NCBI GenBank assembly: GCA_028278225.1
Contig: JANQEU010000072.1
Span: forward strand, 1-64,000
DNA from: Cyclobacteriaceae bacterium
GTDB lineage: Bacteria > Bacteroidota > Bacteroidia > Cytophagales > Cyclobacteriaceae
DNA: 64,000 bases
Direction of reading: 5' to 3'
Shown here: positions 44,479-53,380 of the stretch, piece by piece
Layout of the letters: each line of letters begins with the position of its first letter
Position numbering within the stretch: position 1 is the stretch's first letter
Notes under the pieces: model-generated
Seen by the model: only the letters and a program-made list of their open reading frames with translations
Databases searched by the model: none
Told to the model about the DNA's origin: nothing
Program-made: the position numbers and the translations under genes

Positions 44479-45528
44479 CTAGTCTTCTAAACGATTCACA
44501 ATAAAACCTCCAATTTCTTTGATATCCAGACTCTTAGCGGCAGCTTTAGACTCTGTAGCAACCTTTGGCATTCCGTAGATGACAGAAGATCTCTTGTCCT
44601 GGGCGATAGTATATCCACCTTTTTCCCGTATGGCCCTGAGACCCTCTACGCCATCCTTACCCATTCCGGTGAGTATCACACCCATCGACCTTGATCCGTA
44701 ATGTGTTGCAACAGAATGCATCAGGGCGTTTATCGATGGGTTGTTGTACTCAGGATACTTTTTTGAGGTAAAGGAAATTTTGATCTTCTTGGTATCCCGG
44801 TCTTTTACAAGGATCAGGTTTGAATCACCCGGACAAACAATCACTGTGCCGGGAACAGGGACCATCGACTCTGTACCGATAACAATGTTTAAGGGACTCA
44901 AAGCATTTAACCTTGCCACAAAAGGAGCAATGAAATTTGCCGGCATGTGCTGACAAACGATCACAGGTACGTTTAAATTGGCCGGTAGGTCGCTGATGAC
45001 CTCTTCAATGGCTGAAGGTCCTCCCGTGGAGGCGCCAATGGCAATTATGTCATACCTGCTGCTTCCTTTAAATGAATGATTATAGCTCCTTGCCGTTTTC
45101 GGGTACTTCTTGGCTGTTTTCGGCTGGGCCCGCGCCACACTTTTGACCTTGTTGATCAGCTCAATATTCATCTGACGCATTTTTGAATTGCCCCTGTTGG
45201 GCTTAGTCATATAATCCACAGCGCCATATTTCAGTGCATCAAAAATCGGTTCCAGGTCAGTATTTCCCAGGGCACTTAATATGAGGATCGGAAGGGGGTT
45301 TTCCTTCATCAGTTTCTTCACCGCATACAGACCGTCATATTTGTCCATTTTCATATCCAGGACAACCACATCCGGCTTATGCTCAGCCACCTTCGCAATG
45401 GCCTCTTTGCCGTCAGAGGCTGTACCGACAACATTCAATCCCTCATCCTCCGACAGGATATCGCTGATAAGTAATCTCATGAATGCTGAGTCGTCAACAA
45501 CCAGAACATCTAATTTTTTTAAAGGCAC
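44479..45528 (-). CDS. cheB: Chemotaxis methylesterase CheB
   Basis: 349 residues, GTG start. N-terminal receiver with VLVVDDSAFMR and phospho-Asp in DVVVLDMKMDKYDG, then a basic linker and the methylesterase domain with catalytic Ser in IAIGASTGGPSA, His in CQHMPANF and Asp in GMGKDGVEG. It removes methyl groups from MCPs after phosphorylation by CheA. Lies directly before cheA, giving the classical adaptation pair with cheR downstream. Confidence 0.96.
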   Translation of the reverse strand: MPLKKLDVLVVDDSAFMRLLISDILSEDEGLNVVGTASDGKEAIAKVAEHKPDVVVLDMKMDKYDGLYAVKKLMKENPLPILILSALGNTDLEPIFDALKYGAVDYMTKPNRGNSKMRQMNIELINKVKSVARAQPKTAKKYPKTARSYNHSFKGSSRYDIIAIGASTGGPSAIEEVISDLPANLNVPVIVCQHMPANFIAPFVARLNALSPLNIVIGTESMVPVPGTVIVCPGDSNLILVKDRDTKKIKISFTSKKYPEYNNPSINALMHSVATHYGSRSMGVILTGMGKDGVEGLRAIREKGGYTIAQDKRSSVIYGMPKVATESKAAAKSLDIKEIGGFIVNRLED

Positions 45529-45556
45529 GAGTATCTAGGCTATTTGTTAATTAATA

Positions 45557-46393
45557 TCAATTCGAAGTGGTGTCAGGCATAATGTTTACTTTATCTCCCT
45601 CAACCAATTCGTCAATATCAATAAAAAAGATCATTTGATCATCTTTTTCTATTATTCCTTTGATATATGTTTCATCCAGCGCCGTGTCCGACATGAAACC
45701 CGTGGCACTGCTGATTTCCCCTCCCTCTACGATCAATGTCGTGGGTACCTCCTCCACCAGGATGCCGACATTGTATCTGTCACTTTCGATTACCATCGTA
45801 TATTGACTGGACCGCTCTTTTTGCTCTTCGGAATCATAAAGATTAAATTTTTGCGCAAGGTCGAGCACAACCATTGCCAACCCCCGGATACTGGTAACTC
45901 CTTTCACATAAGCCGGCGCATGAGGTGTCCTGGTGACCGGCGGCGTGACTACCACCTCCCGGGTGCGATCAATTTCCAGTGCATAAAGTCCGCTTCCCTG
46001 CCTGAACACTATGAGATGTACATTTCTTCCTGCCAGGGCTTTTATTTCTTGCTCGAACTTGGACTTCAACCTCTGACGTTCCTTGTATTCCGCTTCACTG
46101 ACATATTTTGTTGGTTTCATCACAGGATGGGGAACTGCGGCCTCAGTGGCCGGTGGCTCCAAAGGTGTGACCACCATCTGATCTTCAATTGTTGTGGACT
46201 TTTCTATGGTTGTGTCCACAGAAGTTTCGGTCAATGATCTCTTAGCCTTACTCGTCACTTTTGTGGTAGAGACTTTTGACTTCCTGGCAGCCGCAACCTG
46301 CTTCTTCTTTGTCTTCTTCGCAGCTTTGCCCTTTTCCGGTTTATCCGAACCGGGTATTAATTTCTGCTTTTTAAGATTTTTTCCTAAGGCCAT
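45557..46393 (-). CDS. CheW-domain protein with Lys/Ala-rich tail
   Basis: 278 residues. The first 120 are disordered, very rich in Lys, Ala, Thr and Ser (KAAKKTKKKQVAAARK), and open with MALGKNLKKQK. The C-terminal 150 residues form a CheW domain (LIVFRQGSGLYALEIDRTREVV, VKGVTSIRGLAMVVLDLAQKF). It lies 3 bases after parA. In Vibrio, ParP has a CheW-like domain and ties ParC to the array; this protein could play such a part. The tail could instead bind DNA or ParA through charge. Confidence 0.88.
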   Translation of the reverse strand: MALGKNLKKQKLIPGSDKPEKGKAAKKTKKKQVAAARKSKVSTTKVTSKAKRSLTETSVDTTIEKSTTIEDQMVVTPLEPPATEAAVPHPVMKPTKYVSEAEYKERQRLKSKFEQEIKALAGRNVHLIVFRQGSGLYALEIDRTREVVVTPPVTRTPHAPAYVKGVTSIRGLAMVVLDLAQKFNLYDSEEQKERSSQYTMVIESDRYNVGILVEEVPTTLIVEGGEISSATGFMSDTALDETYIKGIIEKDDQMIFFIDIDELVEGDKVNIMPDTTSN

Positions 46394-46396
46394 TTC

Positions 46397-47143
46397 TTAT
46401 GAGTGATTTAGCTGTATCAATTCCGAAGTAAATGCAAGGTAGTCCTGCGCGCTGTTGGAAAAGCGGTCATAGGTAATGACGCTTTTACCGAAAGAAGGTG
46501 CTTCGGATGCTTTTACGTTGGTTCTTATTTGCGTATCGAAAACCCTGAAATCATACAATTCCCGGATGTGATCATAAACCTCAAAACTCAACTTCCTCCT
46601 TTTGTCGACCATGACAGGAAGTATCCCGATTATTTCAACGTCCGGGTTATAGGCATTCCTGACCTTATCCACTGTTTCAATGATCTGGTCAAGACCCTGG
46701 AGACTTAATACCTCCATTTGCATGGGAATAATGACTTTTTTTGCAGCATTTAAAGCGTTTATAGTCATTAAAGACAATGAAGGCGGGCAATCAATCAGGA
46801 TGAAGTCATAACCCGTTACGGGTGTCAGGATCTCTTTCAGGTAAAAAGCCCTGTTCTCTGCGGAAGCCATAGACAATTCCACATCGGCCAGGTCCACACC
46901 GGAAGGAGCAATATCCATATCTTCCCGCGATACGAGTATTTCGCTGAAATCCACATCCCCGAGGAAAACATCAGAAATAGAATGTTCCGGGTCTGTTATG
47001 CCCAGTGAGTAACCCAAATTGCCCTGAGCATCCAGATCAACCAGGAGCACACGTTTACCCTTCTGGGCTAACGCACTTCCCAGGTTGACAGTAGTGGTGG
47101 TCTTTCCTGTTCCGCCTTTCTGGTTGACAATGGCAATGGTCAT
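46397..47143 (-). CDS. parA: ParA-family ATPase of the chemosensory locus
   Basis: 248 residues. Deviant Walker A KGGTGKTTTTVNLG, Walker A' LLVDLDAQGNLGYSLG and Walker B FILIDCPPSLSLMT are all intact. No ParB gene is adjacent, and the gene is placed between MCP and CheW-type genes, as for ParC and PpfA, which position chemoreceptor arrays. Partner candidates are the Lys-rich CheW just downstream and the MCP. Confidence 0.92.
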   Translation of the reverse strand: MTIAIVNQKGGTGKTTTTVNLGSALAQKGKRVLLVDLDAQGNLGYSLGITDPEHSISDVFLGDVDFSEILVSREDMDIAPSGVDLADVELSMASAENRAFYLKEILTPVTGYDFILIDCPPSLSLMTINALNAAKKVIIPMQMEVLSLQGLDQIIETVDKVRNAYNPDVEIIGILPVMVDKRRKLSFEVYDHIRELYDFRVFDTQIRTNVKASEAPSFGKSVITYDRFSNSAQDYLAFTSELIQLNHS

Positions 47144-47158
47144 TCTGCACTCACAATT

Positions 47159-49711
47159 TTATTCGGTGACCTCGGGGGCCATCTTTTTTTCAGACAGCAG
47201 CTTAAACGCCCCGACACGCTCCTTCAATTCCGTTGCGATCTCCGTTACATACTGGGACTTTTTGGTATAATTTTCCATACCTGCCGAAAGTTCACTGGCG
47301 GAGCTGGCAACTTCCTCAGTCCCGGCAGCAGTCTGCTCGGCGATGACTACGACCGATTCGGTGATACCCACTACATTCCGGATATCCTCCATCTGATCCT
47401 TCGTGGCATTAAGGATGCTGCCTGACAGCTCAAAGTTTTGAGTTGTTGACTCAGCAATGGCCTTAAACGCCTCGGAAACGTCCTGTGAGGCCTCCTCACC
47501 GCCTTTGATACTCTGATTCATTACTTCGATCACTTTTGCAGCATTCTCGGTGTCCTGCTGCACCGCGGTAATGAGGTTTTCTATTTCCTTGGCGGAATTT
47601 CTTGAATCTTCCGCAAGTTTCCTGATCTCTTCCGCTACGACCGCAAAACCTCTGCCCGACTCTCCGGCCTGAGCTGCCTCGATTGCCGCATTCAATGCCA
47701 GCAGATTGGTCTGGGAGGCTATGTCCGAAATGATACCCAGTACTCTCGTGATCTCCCTGGAACGATCGGTAAGCACCTGAATCGATTTGTTAGTGTCATT
47801 TGAGAAATCCGAGATCTCTTTCATGCTGGCACCGACCTTTTCCACCATCTTCACACCCTGATCACTATTCTGGCTGACATTTTGAGCCGCATTGTTGATG
47901 GCTTCCGCCTGTTTCTGCATCTCGCCGGAAGAATTGAGGATGCCTTCGATGAGATTTGAAGATTCATCGACCTTGGATACCTGGTTTTGCGCTCCGCTGC
48001 TCATTTGTGCAATAGCGGAAGCAATCTCACCGGTGTTGGTATTCATTTCCTCGCTGGCGGTTAGCATCTCATTCGAGGAATCCCCGACAATATTCACACT
48101 CTTCACGATCTGGTCAAGCAGCATGTTAAGGCTGCCAAGCGCATCGTTGAGGCTGTCGGCCAGGACCCGGACATCGCCCTTTGCATCATGTGAATATCGC
48201 TGCGTCAGGTCGCCACCCGCCATGGCATTTACAATTCTGTTTACTTCCATCATGGGTGTTGATATGGAAGTCATCAGGTTATTAATGGAGTCGCTAAGGT
48301 CTTTCCACGCTCCTTCCTTACCTGCAGGAAGCATACGGGCATCCATGAGATTACCTTCCTCCCCTGCGGACTGAACTACCTTTCGTGTTTCATCTATAAC
48401 GCCCTTCAGATTGTCCCTCATTTTTAACAGGGACTCTCCCAATACGTCACTTTCTCCCGACTTGTAGAAATCCGCATTCAAATTTCCCTCCCCGATCTGC
48501 TTTGAAAATTCCGCTTTCCGGTTGAGATCGTCCTGCAGGGTGTTGACGGAATCCGCAATTTCACCCAGCTCATCCGAGCTTTTCACCAGCAACCTGTTGT
48601 CGATATTGATGTTACCCTTTGACAGGTCTTTGAGCAACGCATTAGATCTGTCAAGGGATGAAGTGATGCCCGAGGCAATCCTGGTGACTACCAGGCCCAG
48701 GATGGCCAGACCCAGAATACCAACAATGATCGTAATGTTAAAGGCAGCCTGGAACGATCCTGTGACTTCCGACGTGGGGACAATGATCGCGGCGGACCAG
48801 GGGTAATTAGAACGCCCGATCTGGATCGGAGCAAATGAAATGTAAACTTCCTCCTCAAATTCCCGGTCATACACACTGTAGGAAAACTGCTCCCCGTTCT
48901 GAATCCTGTTTCTGACCTGCTCGATATCCAGGGACCTGGCGAAACTCAGGCTGTCCATCGGCAGGCTGAAGAAATCGGGATTTTGATGGGAAATGATAGT
49001 GCCCTCGTTGGATAACAAAAACCCATATCCTTCATCAAAGAACTCCACCTGTGACATAGATTTGAAGTCATCCAGCGTCATGTCCGTGCCGATCACACCT
49101 GCAAACTTGCCATCAATGATTATCGATACAGTCGGTGAAATTCCCAGTATGGAGTCCGTAGTACCTGCCTCGTAATCATAGTCCTCATACCAGTATGGCT
49201 CGGATAGCTTTTCGGTCTCCCTGATATTTGATTTTAACTCGAAATATACGCCGCTTGTGGGATCGCCATCCAGATTGGCGAGTTCGGTCGACGAGTTTAC
49301 CCTGCCGCCCCTCATGTAGAAGTTTATCCGCTCCCTTCCGTATATTTCGTCCCAATCGTCCTCGATCGCCCACAGTTGCCAGCTCATCCACGTGGCGTCA
49401 TACTTGGGATAATCCAGCAGTATGTCCACCATAAGTTGTTTGCGCAGGCTGTCACGTTCCGGCCTGGGCAGGAAAGTATAGTTCTTTACAATAGTGGCCA
49501 TATCCCTGGAAACAGCCATATCCTCATTAAGGATCGATTTAATATCGTTTGCTTTCTGGGCAGCAAAAGAATCGGCTAATTTCTTGGCCTCAGCAACAGA
49601 CTGGGTTCTGAAACTAATGCTGATATATCCTACCGTGATGATATAAGTAATGATCGTGATGCCAAGAATAAAAAGCATCATCTTCTTTCTTATGGTGAAT
49701 CTTCTAAACAT
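47159..49711 (-). CDS. Methyl-accepting chemotaxis protein with dCache sensor
   Basis: 850 residues. TM1 about 10-32; a periplasmic double-Cache-type region to about 310 ([38 protein letters not shown]); TM2 about 317-340; then two or more HAMP-like segments; methylation helices; and the signalling hairpin [39 protein letters not shown] near 664-703. The only MCP in the window. No C-terminal CheR-tethering pentapeptide. Ligand not predictable with confidence; dCache domains often bind amino acids. Confidence 0.94.
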   Translation of the reverse strand: MFRRFTIRKKMMLFILGITIITYIITVGYISISFRTQSVAEAKKLADSFAAQKANDIKSILNEDMAVSRDMATIVKNYTFLPRPERDSLRKQLMVDILLDYPKYDATWMSWQLWAIEDDWDEIYGRERINFYMRGGRVNSSTELANLDGDPTSGVYFELKSNIRETEKLSEPYWYEDYDYEAGTTDSILGISPTVSIIIDGKFAGVIGTDMTLDDFKSMSQVEFFDEGYGFLLSNEGTIISHQNPDFFSLPMDSLSFARSLDIEQVRNRIQNGEQFSYSVYDREFEEEVYISFAPIQIGRSNYPWSAAIIVPTSEVTGSFQAAFNITIIVGILGLAILGLVVTRIASGITSSLDRSNALLKDLSKGNINIDNRLLVKSSDELGEIADSVNTLQDDLNRKAEFSKQIGEGNLNADFYKSGESDVLGESLLKMRDNLKGVIDETRKVVQSAGEEGNLMDARMLPAGKEGAWKDLSDSINNLMTSISTPMMEVNRIVNAMAGGDLTQRYSHDAKGDVRVLADSLNDALGSLNMLLDQIVKSVNIVGDSSNEMLTASEEMNTNTGEIASAIAQMSSGAQNQVSKVDESSNLIEGILNSSGEMQKQAEAINNAAQNVSQNSDQGVKMVEKVGASMKEISDFSNDTNKSIQVLTDRSREITRVLGIISDIASQTNLLALNAAIEAAQAGESGRGFAVVAEEIRKLAEDSRNSAKEIENLITAVQQDTENAAKVIEVMNQSIKGGEEASQDVSEAFKAIAESTTQNFELSGSILNATKDQMEDIRNVVGITESVVVIAEQTAAGTEEVASSASELSAGMENYTKKSQYVTEIATELKERVGAFKLLSEKKMAPEVTE

Positions 49712-49786
49712 GGTAGTTAGGGTTTTGTGATTTTAAGTCAAGTTTATTCATTTTCACATAAATCATATTTCCGCAGGGATCTCCGA

Positions 49787-50452
49787 TCACAGGTCTACTT
49801 TCGTTTCTTCTTCCGAGATCATTTCCAGTATGTCCACCAAAATGATCATTCGCTGATCCCTTTTGATGATCCCTTTTATATAATTCTGATCCTGGGCTGA
49901 TTGAACCATGACGTTGGATGAGCTGTCAATTTCAGATCTGTCGACCATCACTGTATCGGGAACCTGGCTGACAGCTACCCCAATCTTATACTCCTCGCTT
50001 TGAATGACGAGAATATAATTGGATCTGCTGCTATCGGTTTCGGTGGTAAGTCCCACTTTCATCGCCAGATCCAGGATCGCTACGACATTTCCTCTGACAT
50101 TCGTCACGCCCAGGATATATTTTGGGGCCTGGGGTATGGTAGCCATCGGTGGCGTTTTTATCACCTCGCTGACCATGTCAATGGAAATCGCATACTCCTC
50201 TTCCTCGACAGGGAATACGATCAGCAGTGCCTTGCCTTCGGCGAGACTTTCGCCCTTTTCAATCTCTTTATTGATCTTTTCAGGTTCCCGGCCTGGGGTT
50301 TCCGGCGGGATGTCCCGGCCTTTCGTTTCACTTGCCGCTTTATCCGGTTTAGCCGGTTCTTTTTCCCTGATCTCCTCCCGGGACGTCACTGATTTGACGG
50401 GACCGGGAGGTTCCCGGTCGGACTGCTTTTTAATGTTACTTCCTAGTGCCAT
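49787..50452 (-). CDS. cheW: Chemotaxis coupling protein CheW with disordered tail
   Basis: 221 residues. A Pro/Glu/Lys-rich N-terminal tail of about 75 residues opens with MALGSNIKKQS, the same start as the other CheW protein in this locus (MALGKNLKKQK). The CheW domain follows (LLIVFPVEEEEYAISIDMVSEVI, ILGVTNVRGNVVAILDLAMKVG). It couples the MCP to CheA. First gene of the large chemosensory operon. Confidence 0.92.
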   Translation of the reverse strand: MALGSNIKKQSDREPPGPVKSVTSREEIREKEPAKPDKAASETKGRDIPPETPGREPEKINKEIEKGESLAEGKALLIVFPVEEEEYAISIDMVSEVIKTPPMATIPQAPKYILGVTNVRGNVVAILDLAMKVGLTTETDSSRSNYILVIQSEEYKIGVAVSQVPDTVMVDRSEIDSSSNVMVQSAQDQNYIKGIIKRDQRMIILVDILEMISEEETKVDL

Positions 50453-50757
50453 TTGGTTTTCAATAATTCCCTAACCTGAGGTATTATTTCCAGTACACAT
50501 AATGATGTTTACATTTACTACATACAATACCCAGGTATGGCCATTACTCGTTCTAATAAATATCTTCAAGTTGTATTGGAAATCTGGCTGATCACATTAC
50601 AAATTCTTCATACTATTACACCCGCAGAGCATGGGAATTGGTAATTGTTGGCCGTGAATTTCCACTAATTTAATGCACAACAGATAATGGTAATGTGCCA
50701 ATAAGAATTATTAGTGAATGAACCCATGAAATTTCTGTTAATCAGATATGAAACAAA

Positions 50758-50789
50758 AAAAGAGACTACCCGCATGGAGTAGCCTCTTT
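50758..50789 (-). terminator. Rho-independent-type terminator on the minus strand
   Basis: AAAGAGACTAC (50758-50768) pairs with GTAGCCTCTTT (50779-50789) with one mismatch; on the minus strand the stem is followed by a run of T (complement of 50755-50760). No protein gene ends here on that strand, so it may end a small RNA or antisense transcript arising from the XRE-gene side. Confidence 0.6.
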
Positions 50790-50956
50790 CATCGCTCTGT
50801 GTTAGCCGGTTCTATAATGGACAACTGATTCTCAACGCCGACTATTTGTAGTTAAGTCAATACTAAATAAAAGCGGTTTCGAAACAATTCCCAAAAAACT
50901 TTCACCGACTAACCATTATATTTTAAGTAATTGATTAACAACCACATATAAAATTT

Positions 50957-50987
50957 TTCTTATTCAGAAGTAAGAAAAATATTCTTA
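50957..50987. promoter_or_regulatory. Operator-like repeats upstream of XRE gene (site 2)
   Basis: TTCTTA (50957-50962), TAAGAA (50971-50976) and TTCTTA (50982-50987) give a palindrome TAAGAA-N5-TTCTTA plus an extra half site, 29 bases before the start codon of the XRE-type regulator. It suggests autoregulation. Confidence 0.55.
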
Positions 50988-51015
50988 AATGGATTAATAT
51001 TATGCTAAATCCACG

Positions 51016-51525
51016 TTGTTGGATATTATTAACCAAAATATACGATCGCTCAGAAAGCTTGAGAACATCCGGAGTCAAAGTGAATTTGGTGATAGAATTG
51101 GTGTGCCCAGCCATAATATCAACAAGTACGAGAACAATGTGATCCCCAAGCCGGAGGTCCTTAGAACGATAGCGTCTGAGTTTGGGATAAACCTGCATCT
51201 GTTCATTACCAGGGAGCTCACCGAATCCAATTTCGAAGAGTTTAAGATAGAACATAACACCGAGGTCAAACTTGAAAGTCTGCTCAGTGAAGCGACCACC
51301 GAATACGAAATAAAAAGAGGCGACCTGGATCGGTTCGCCACTTTTTTCTCGGATAAACTTAAAAAACTCGAAGACGATAATCTTAATGAGATCGACCGTA
51401 AAAAGTTATTTAACGATTTACGGTCAATCTTTCTTGCGTTCAATGATAAACTGAAGGAATTCTACATTATGCAAGACCGTTTGGCAGAATTACTTGGAGG
51501 GAATAACCCTACTACTCAACTTTAA
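51016..51525 (+). CDS. XRE-type HTH transcriptional regulator
   Basis: 169 residues from a TTG at 51016 (or 51019); the nearby ATG at 51002 is out of frame. The HTH covers about 5-62 (IRSLRKLENIRSQSEFGDRIGVPSHNINKYENN.IPKPEVLRTIASEFGI). The remaining 100 residues are charged and helical, probably a coiled-coil dimerisation part. It diverges from the chemosensory operon, and its 3' end overlaps the convergent TPR lipoprotein gene by 14 bases. Confidence 0.88.
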   Translation: MLDIINQNIRSLRKLENIRSQSEFGDRIGVPSHNINKYENNVIPKPEVLRTIASEFGINLHLFITRELTESNFEEFKIEHNTEVKLESLLSEATTEYEIKRGDLDRFATFFSDKLKKLEDDNLNEIDRKKLFNDLRSIFLAFNDKLKEFYIMQDRLAELLGGNNPTTQL

Positions 51526-52825
51526 TATGCTGAAATTCTGTCTGAATTCGTGATACTGCTTCCGATACCTTACGGGTTGCCCTGACCCTGTAGTAGATCA
51601 TCATTGCCAGATAGATCAACACCATAGCCGACAGGGAAACGGTTGCAATGAACCATGGTTTTGAGTACAGGGGCACCGGTGCATTAAATTCTTCATACTC
51701 TTTTACAATATCAGCAAAAAGTACCTGGTCATTCTGGATTTTATACCTTTCTCCTTCCTCCAGTATCGCTTGGATACTTGAATTGTATATTTCCGAAAAG
51801 GCCAGCGCTTCTTCATATTTGTTGTTTGCTTTTAGCACCTGGGAGAGATCGGAATAGATCTTGACCTGTTCGATACTATTCTTATCGTGTTTTTCATTGA
51901 GGGCATCTTTCCAAACTGTGATCGCTTCCTCTTTCTGACCATTATCCATAAGAACTGTCCCCATATCATATTTCGTGATGAAGATGGAACCGCTTTTTTT
52001 CTTGTATTGAAGGGCTTTCTTGAATGCCTGAATGGAAGCGTCAAGATTACCTTCATCCCTGTATGTTATTCCGATCCCATGATAGGCCTTTCCAATATAG
52101 CTTTGCATGTCCGGATTATCCGAATAGGTGCGAATGGTATTGTCATATGAAATTCGTGCCATTTCATAGTCCCCAATAGCCTTGTACATTAATCCTATCT
52201 GATTGTACACGCTGGCGATATTTTCATGATCTTCAATTCCTTTGGCGTATTCGAGTGATTTCGTGAATGCTTCTTCTGCCAAAAAGAATGATACGCTATC
52301 ACCCTTCAACTTCAAAGGGACACCATAGTTGTAGTACAAATCGGATAGCTGTTTCCTGGTTAGGTCTGATTCCAATTCCAATGCCGCTTCATAGTTTCTG
52401 ATTGCGGCATCATACTGCCCGTAGAACCTGTACAACAACCCCAGGTTATTGTAGATCTTCATTTTCAGGTCTGAATCATCCGTCTGTAAAATATCCTTTA
52501 ATGCTTCATTATAACTGTAATAAGCCTTGGAAACATCTTGAATTATTTCATCGTAGATATAACCCTGATACCATTTAGCCTTCCCTGAATAGTAAATTGA
52601 TCCGGCTGATTCGGCATTGGATATTATTTCATCCAGCTTGGTAATCGCACCGGTCGGATCGTCATCTATCAAATCCAGTACCAATTTGAGCTCCTGATCG
52701 TATTCCAGTGGCAGGTCAGGATTGATTGCCTGATTTTCCGCATCCTGAATACAGGATGTCAAAACACCGAACACGATGATCAGGATTACAATTGGGAATG
52801 TATGTTGTTTCAGAAATTTGTTCAT
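51512..52825 (-). CDS. TPR lipoprotein with C-terminal TM helix
   Basis: 437 residues from ATG 52825. Lipobox LTSC near residue 25. Seven or so TPR units from about 70 to 340 (for example KIYNNLGLLYRFYGQYDAAIRNYEAAL and KAYHGIGITYRDEGNLDASIQAFKKAL). A TM helix near 395-415 (WFIATVSLSAMVLIYLAMMIYY) and a short basic cytoplasmic tail. This is the layout of Bacteroidota TPR sensor kinases and LuxR-type sensors, but the output domain is missing. It could signal through a partner, such as the kinase at 53381-54451 or the XRE protein. Confidence 0.85.
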   Translation of the reverse strand: MNKFLKQHTFPIVILIIVFGVLTSCIQDAENQAINPDLPLEYDQELKLVLDLIDDDPTGAITKLDEIISNAESAGSIYYSGKAKWYQGYIYDEIIQDVSKAYYSYNEALKDILQTDDSDLKMKIYNNLGLLYRFYGQYDAAIRNYEAALELESDLTRKQLSDLYYNYGVPLKLKGDSVSFFLAEEAFTKSLEYAKGIEDHENIASVYNQIGLMYKAIGDYEMARISYDNTIRTYSDNPDMQSYIGKAYHGIGITYRDEGNLDASIQAFKKALQYKKKSGSIFITKYDMGTVLMDNGQKEEAITVWKDALNEKHDKNSIEQVKIYSDLSQVLKANNKYEEALAFSEIYNSSIQAILEEGERYKIQNDQVLFADIVKEYEEFNAPVPLYSKPWFIATVSLSAMVLIYLAMMIYYRVRATRKVSEAVSRIQTEFQHIKVE

Positions 52826-52896
52826 GTTATTCAATGGAAATTGTAGTTTTCACAATGTTCTTTGTGGTATTGATGTGAAGTGAAAAGCATCATGGG

Positions 52897-53067
52897 TTAT
52901 GATCCCCCGGGTTTTTGTTTCTTTTCATTTTCCTCATCTACCATTTGCTCTTGAGCATCTGCATTGTCGAATATTTCTTCCGAACCATCTTCGCAGGCAG
53001 TGAATAACATTGCGGCGAAGCAAAATGCACCGATCAATTGAGCGATTCTTTTGATCTTTCGTTTCAT
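52897..53067 (-). CDS. Small lipoprotein, 56 residues
   Basis: ATG 53067 to TAA. A basic N-terminus (MKRKIKRI), hydrophobic segment and lipobox LFTAC with Cys-25 are followed by a short, acidic, Glu/Gln/Asp-rich tail ending KKQKPGGS. This looks like a real but very short lipoprotein. It lies upstream of the TPR lipoprotein gene on the same strand and could share its transcript. The operator-like site at 53178-53194 is 111 bases upstream. Confidence 0.7.
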   Translation of the reverse strand: MKRKIKRIAQLIGAFCFAAMLFTACEDGSEEIFDNADAQEQMVDEENEKKQKPGGS

Positions 53068-53177
53068 AATTGATTTTGTGAGATTTGACTTTTTCTACGA
53101 TGTGAAACTATAAGATAAGCAGAAATATCCCAATTATCTATAAATCAGTGTTTTTCGGGTCGTAAAAGGCCATTTCT

Positions 53178-53194
53178 CAAGAGTAATATTCTTA
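53178..53194. promoter_or_regulatory. 17-bp near-palindrome, site 3
   Basis: CAAGAG-TAATA-TTCTTA, matching the XRE-gene site at most positions, upstream of the 56-residue lipoprotein gene. Confidence 0.45.
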
Positions 53195-53317
53195 TTAATA
53201 ATAAATTTCTTCCAATCGAAGATTTCAGGCATTGCTCGTAATTGGCATTGGTCGCACTGCTGTCTGTCGGCAAACTTCAATTTTTGCGGACACTAATTGG
53301 CTAAGTGTTCCAAAAAA

Positions 53318-53340
53318 AGTAGCCGTAAACTACGGCTACT
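53318..53340 (-). terminator. Rho-independent terminator of histidine kinase gene
   Basis: AGTAGCCGTA (53318-53327) and TACGGCTACT (53331-53340) form a perfect 10-bp stem with a three-base loop; on the minus strand it is followed by seven T. It lies 40 bases after the kinase stop codon. Confidence 0.88.
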
Positions 53341-53380
53341 CTTCGAAGAACTGTCCCATAAAGATGGAGAAAAAAGGCGG

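Larger units (their letters stand above)
50453..51015. other. Divergent regulatory region between cheW and XRE gene
   Basis: 563 bases with no supported gene. It should contain the main chemosensory promoter on the minus strand and the XRE gene promoter on the plus strand. It holds the hairpin at 50758-50789 and the operator-like repeats at 50957-50987. Confidence 0.5.
53068..53380. other. Intergenic region between kinase and small lipoprotein
   Basis: No gene supported. It holds the operator-like site 3 and the kinase terminator. Confidence 0.5.
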
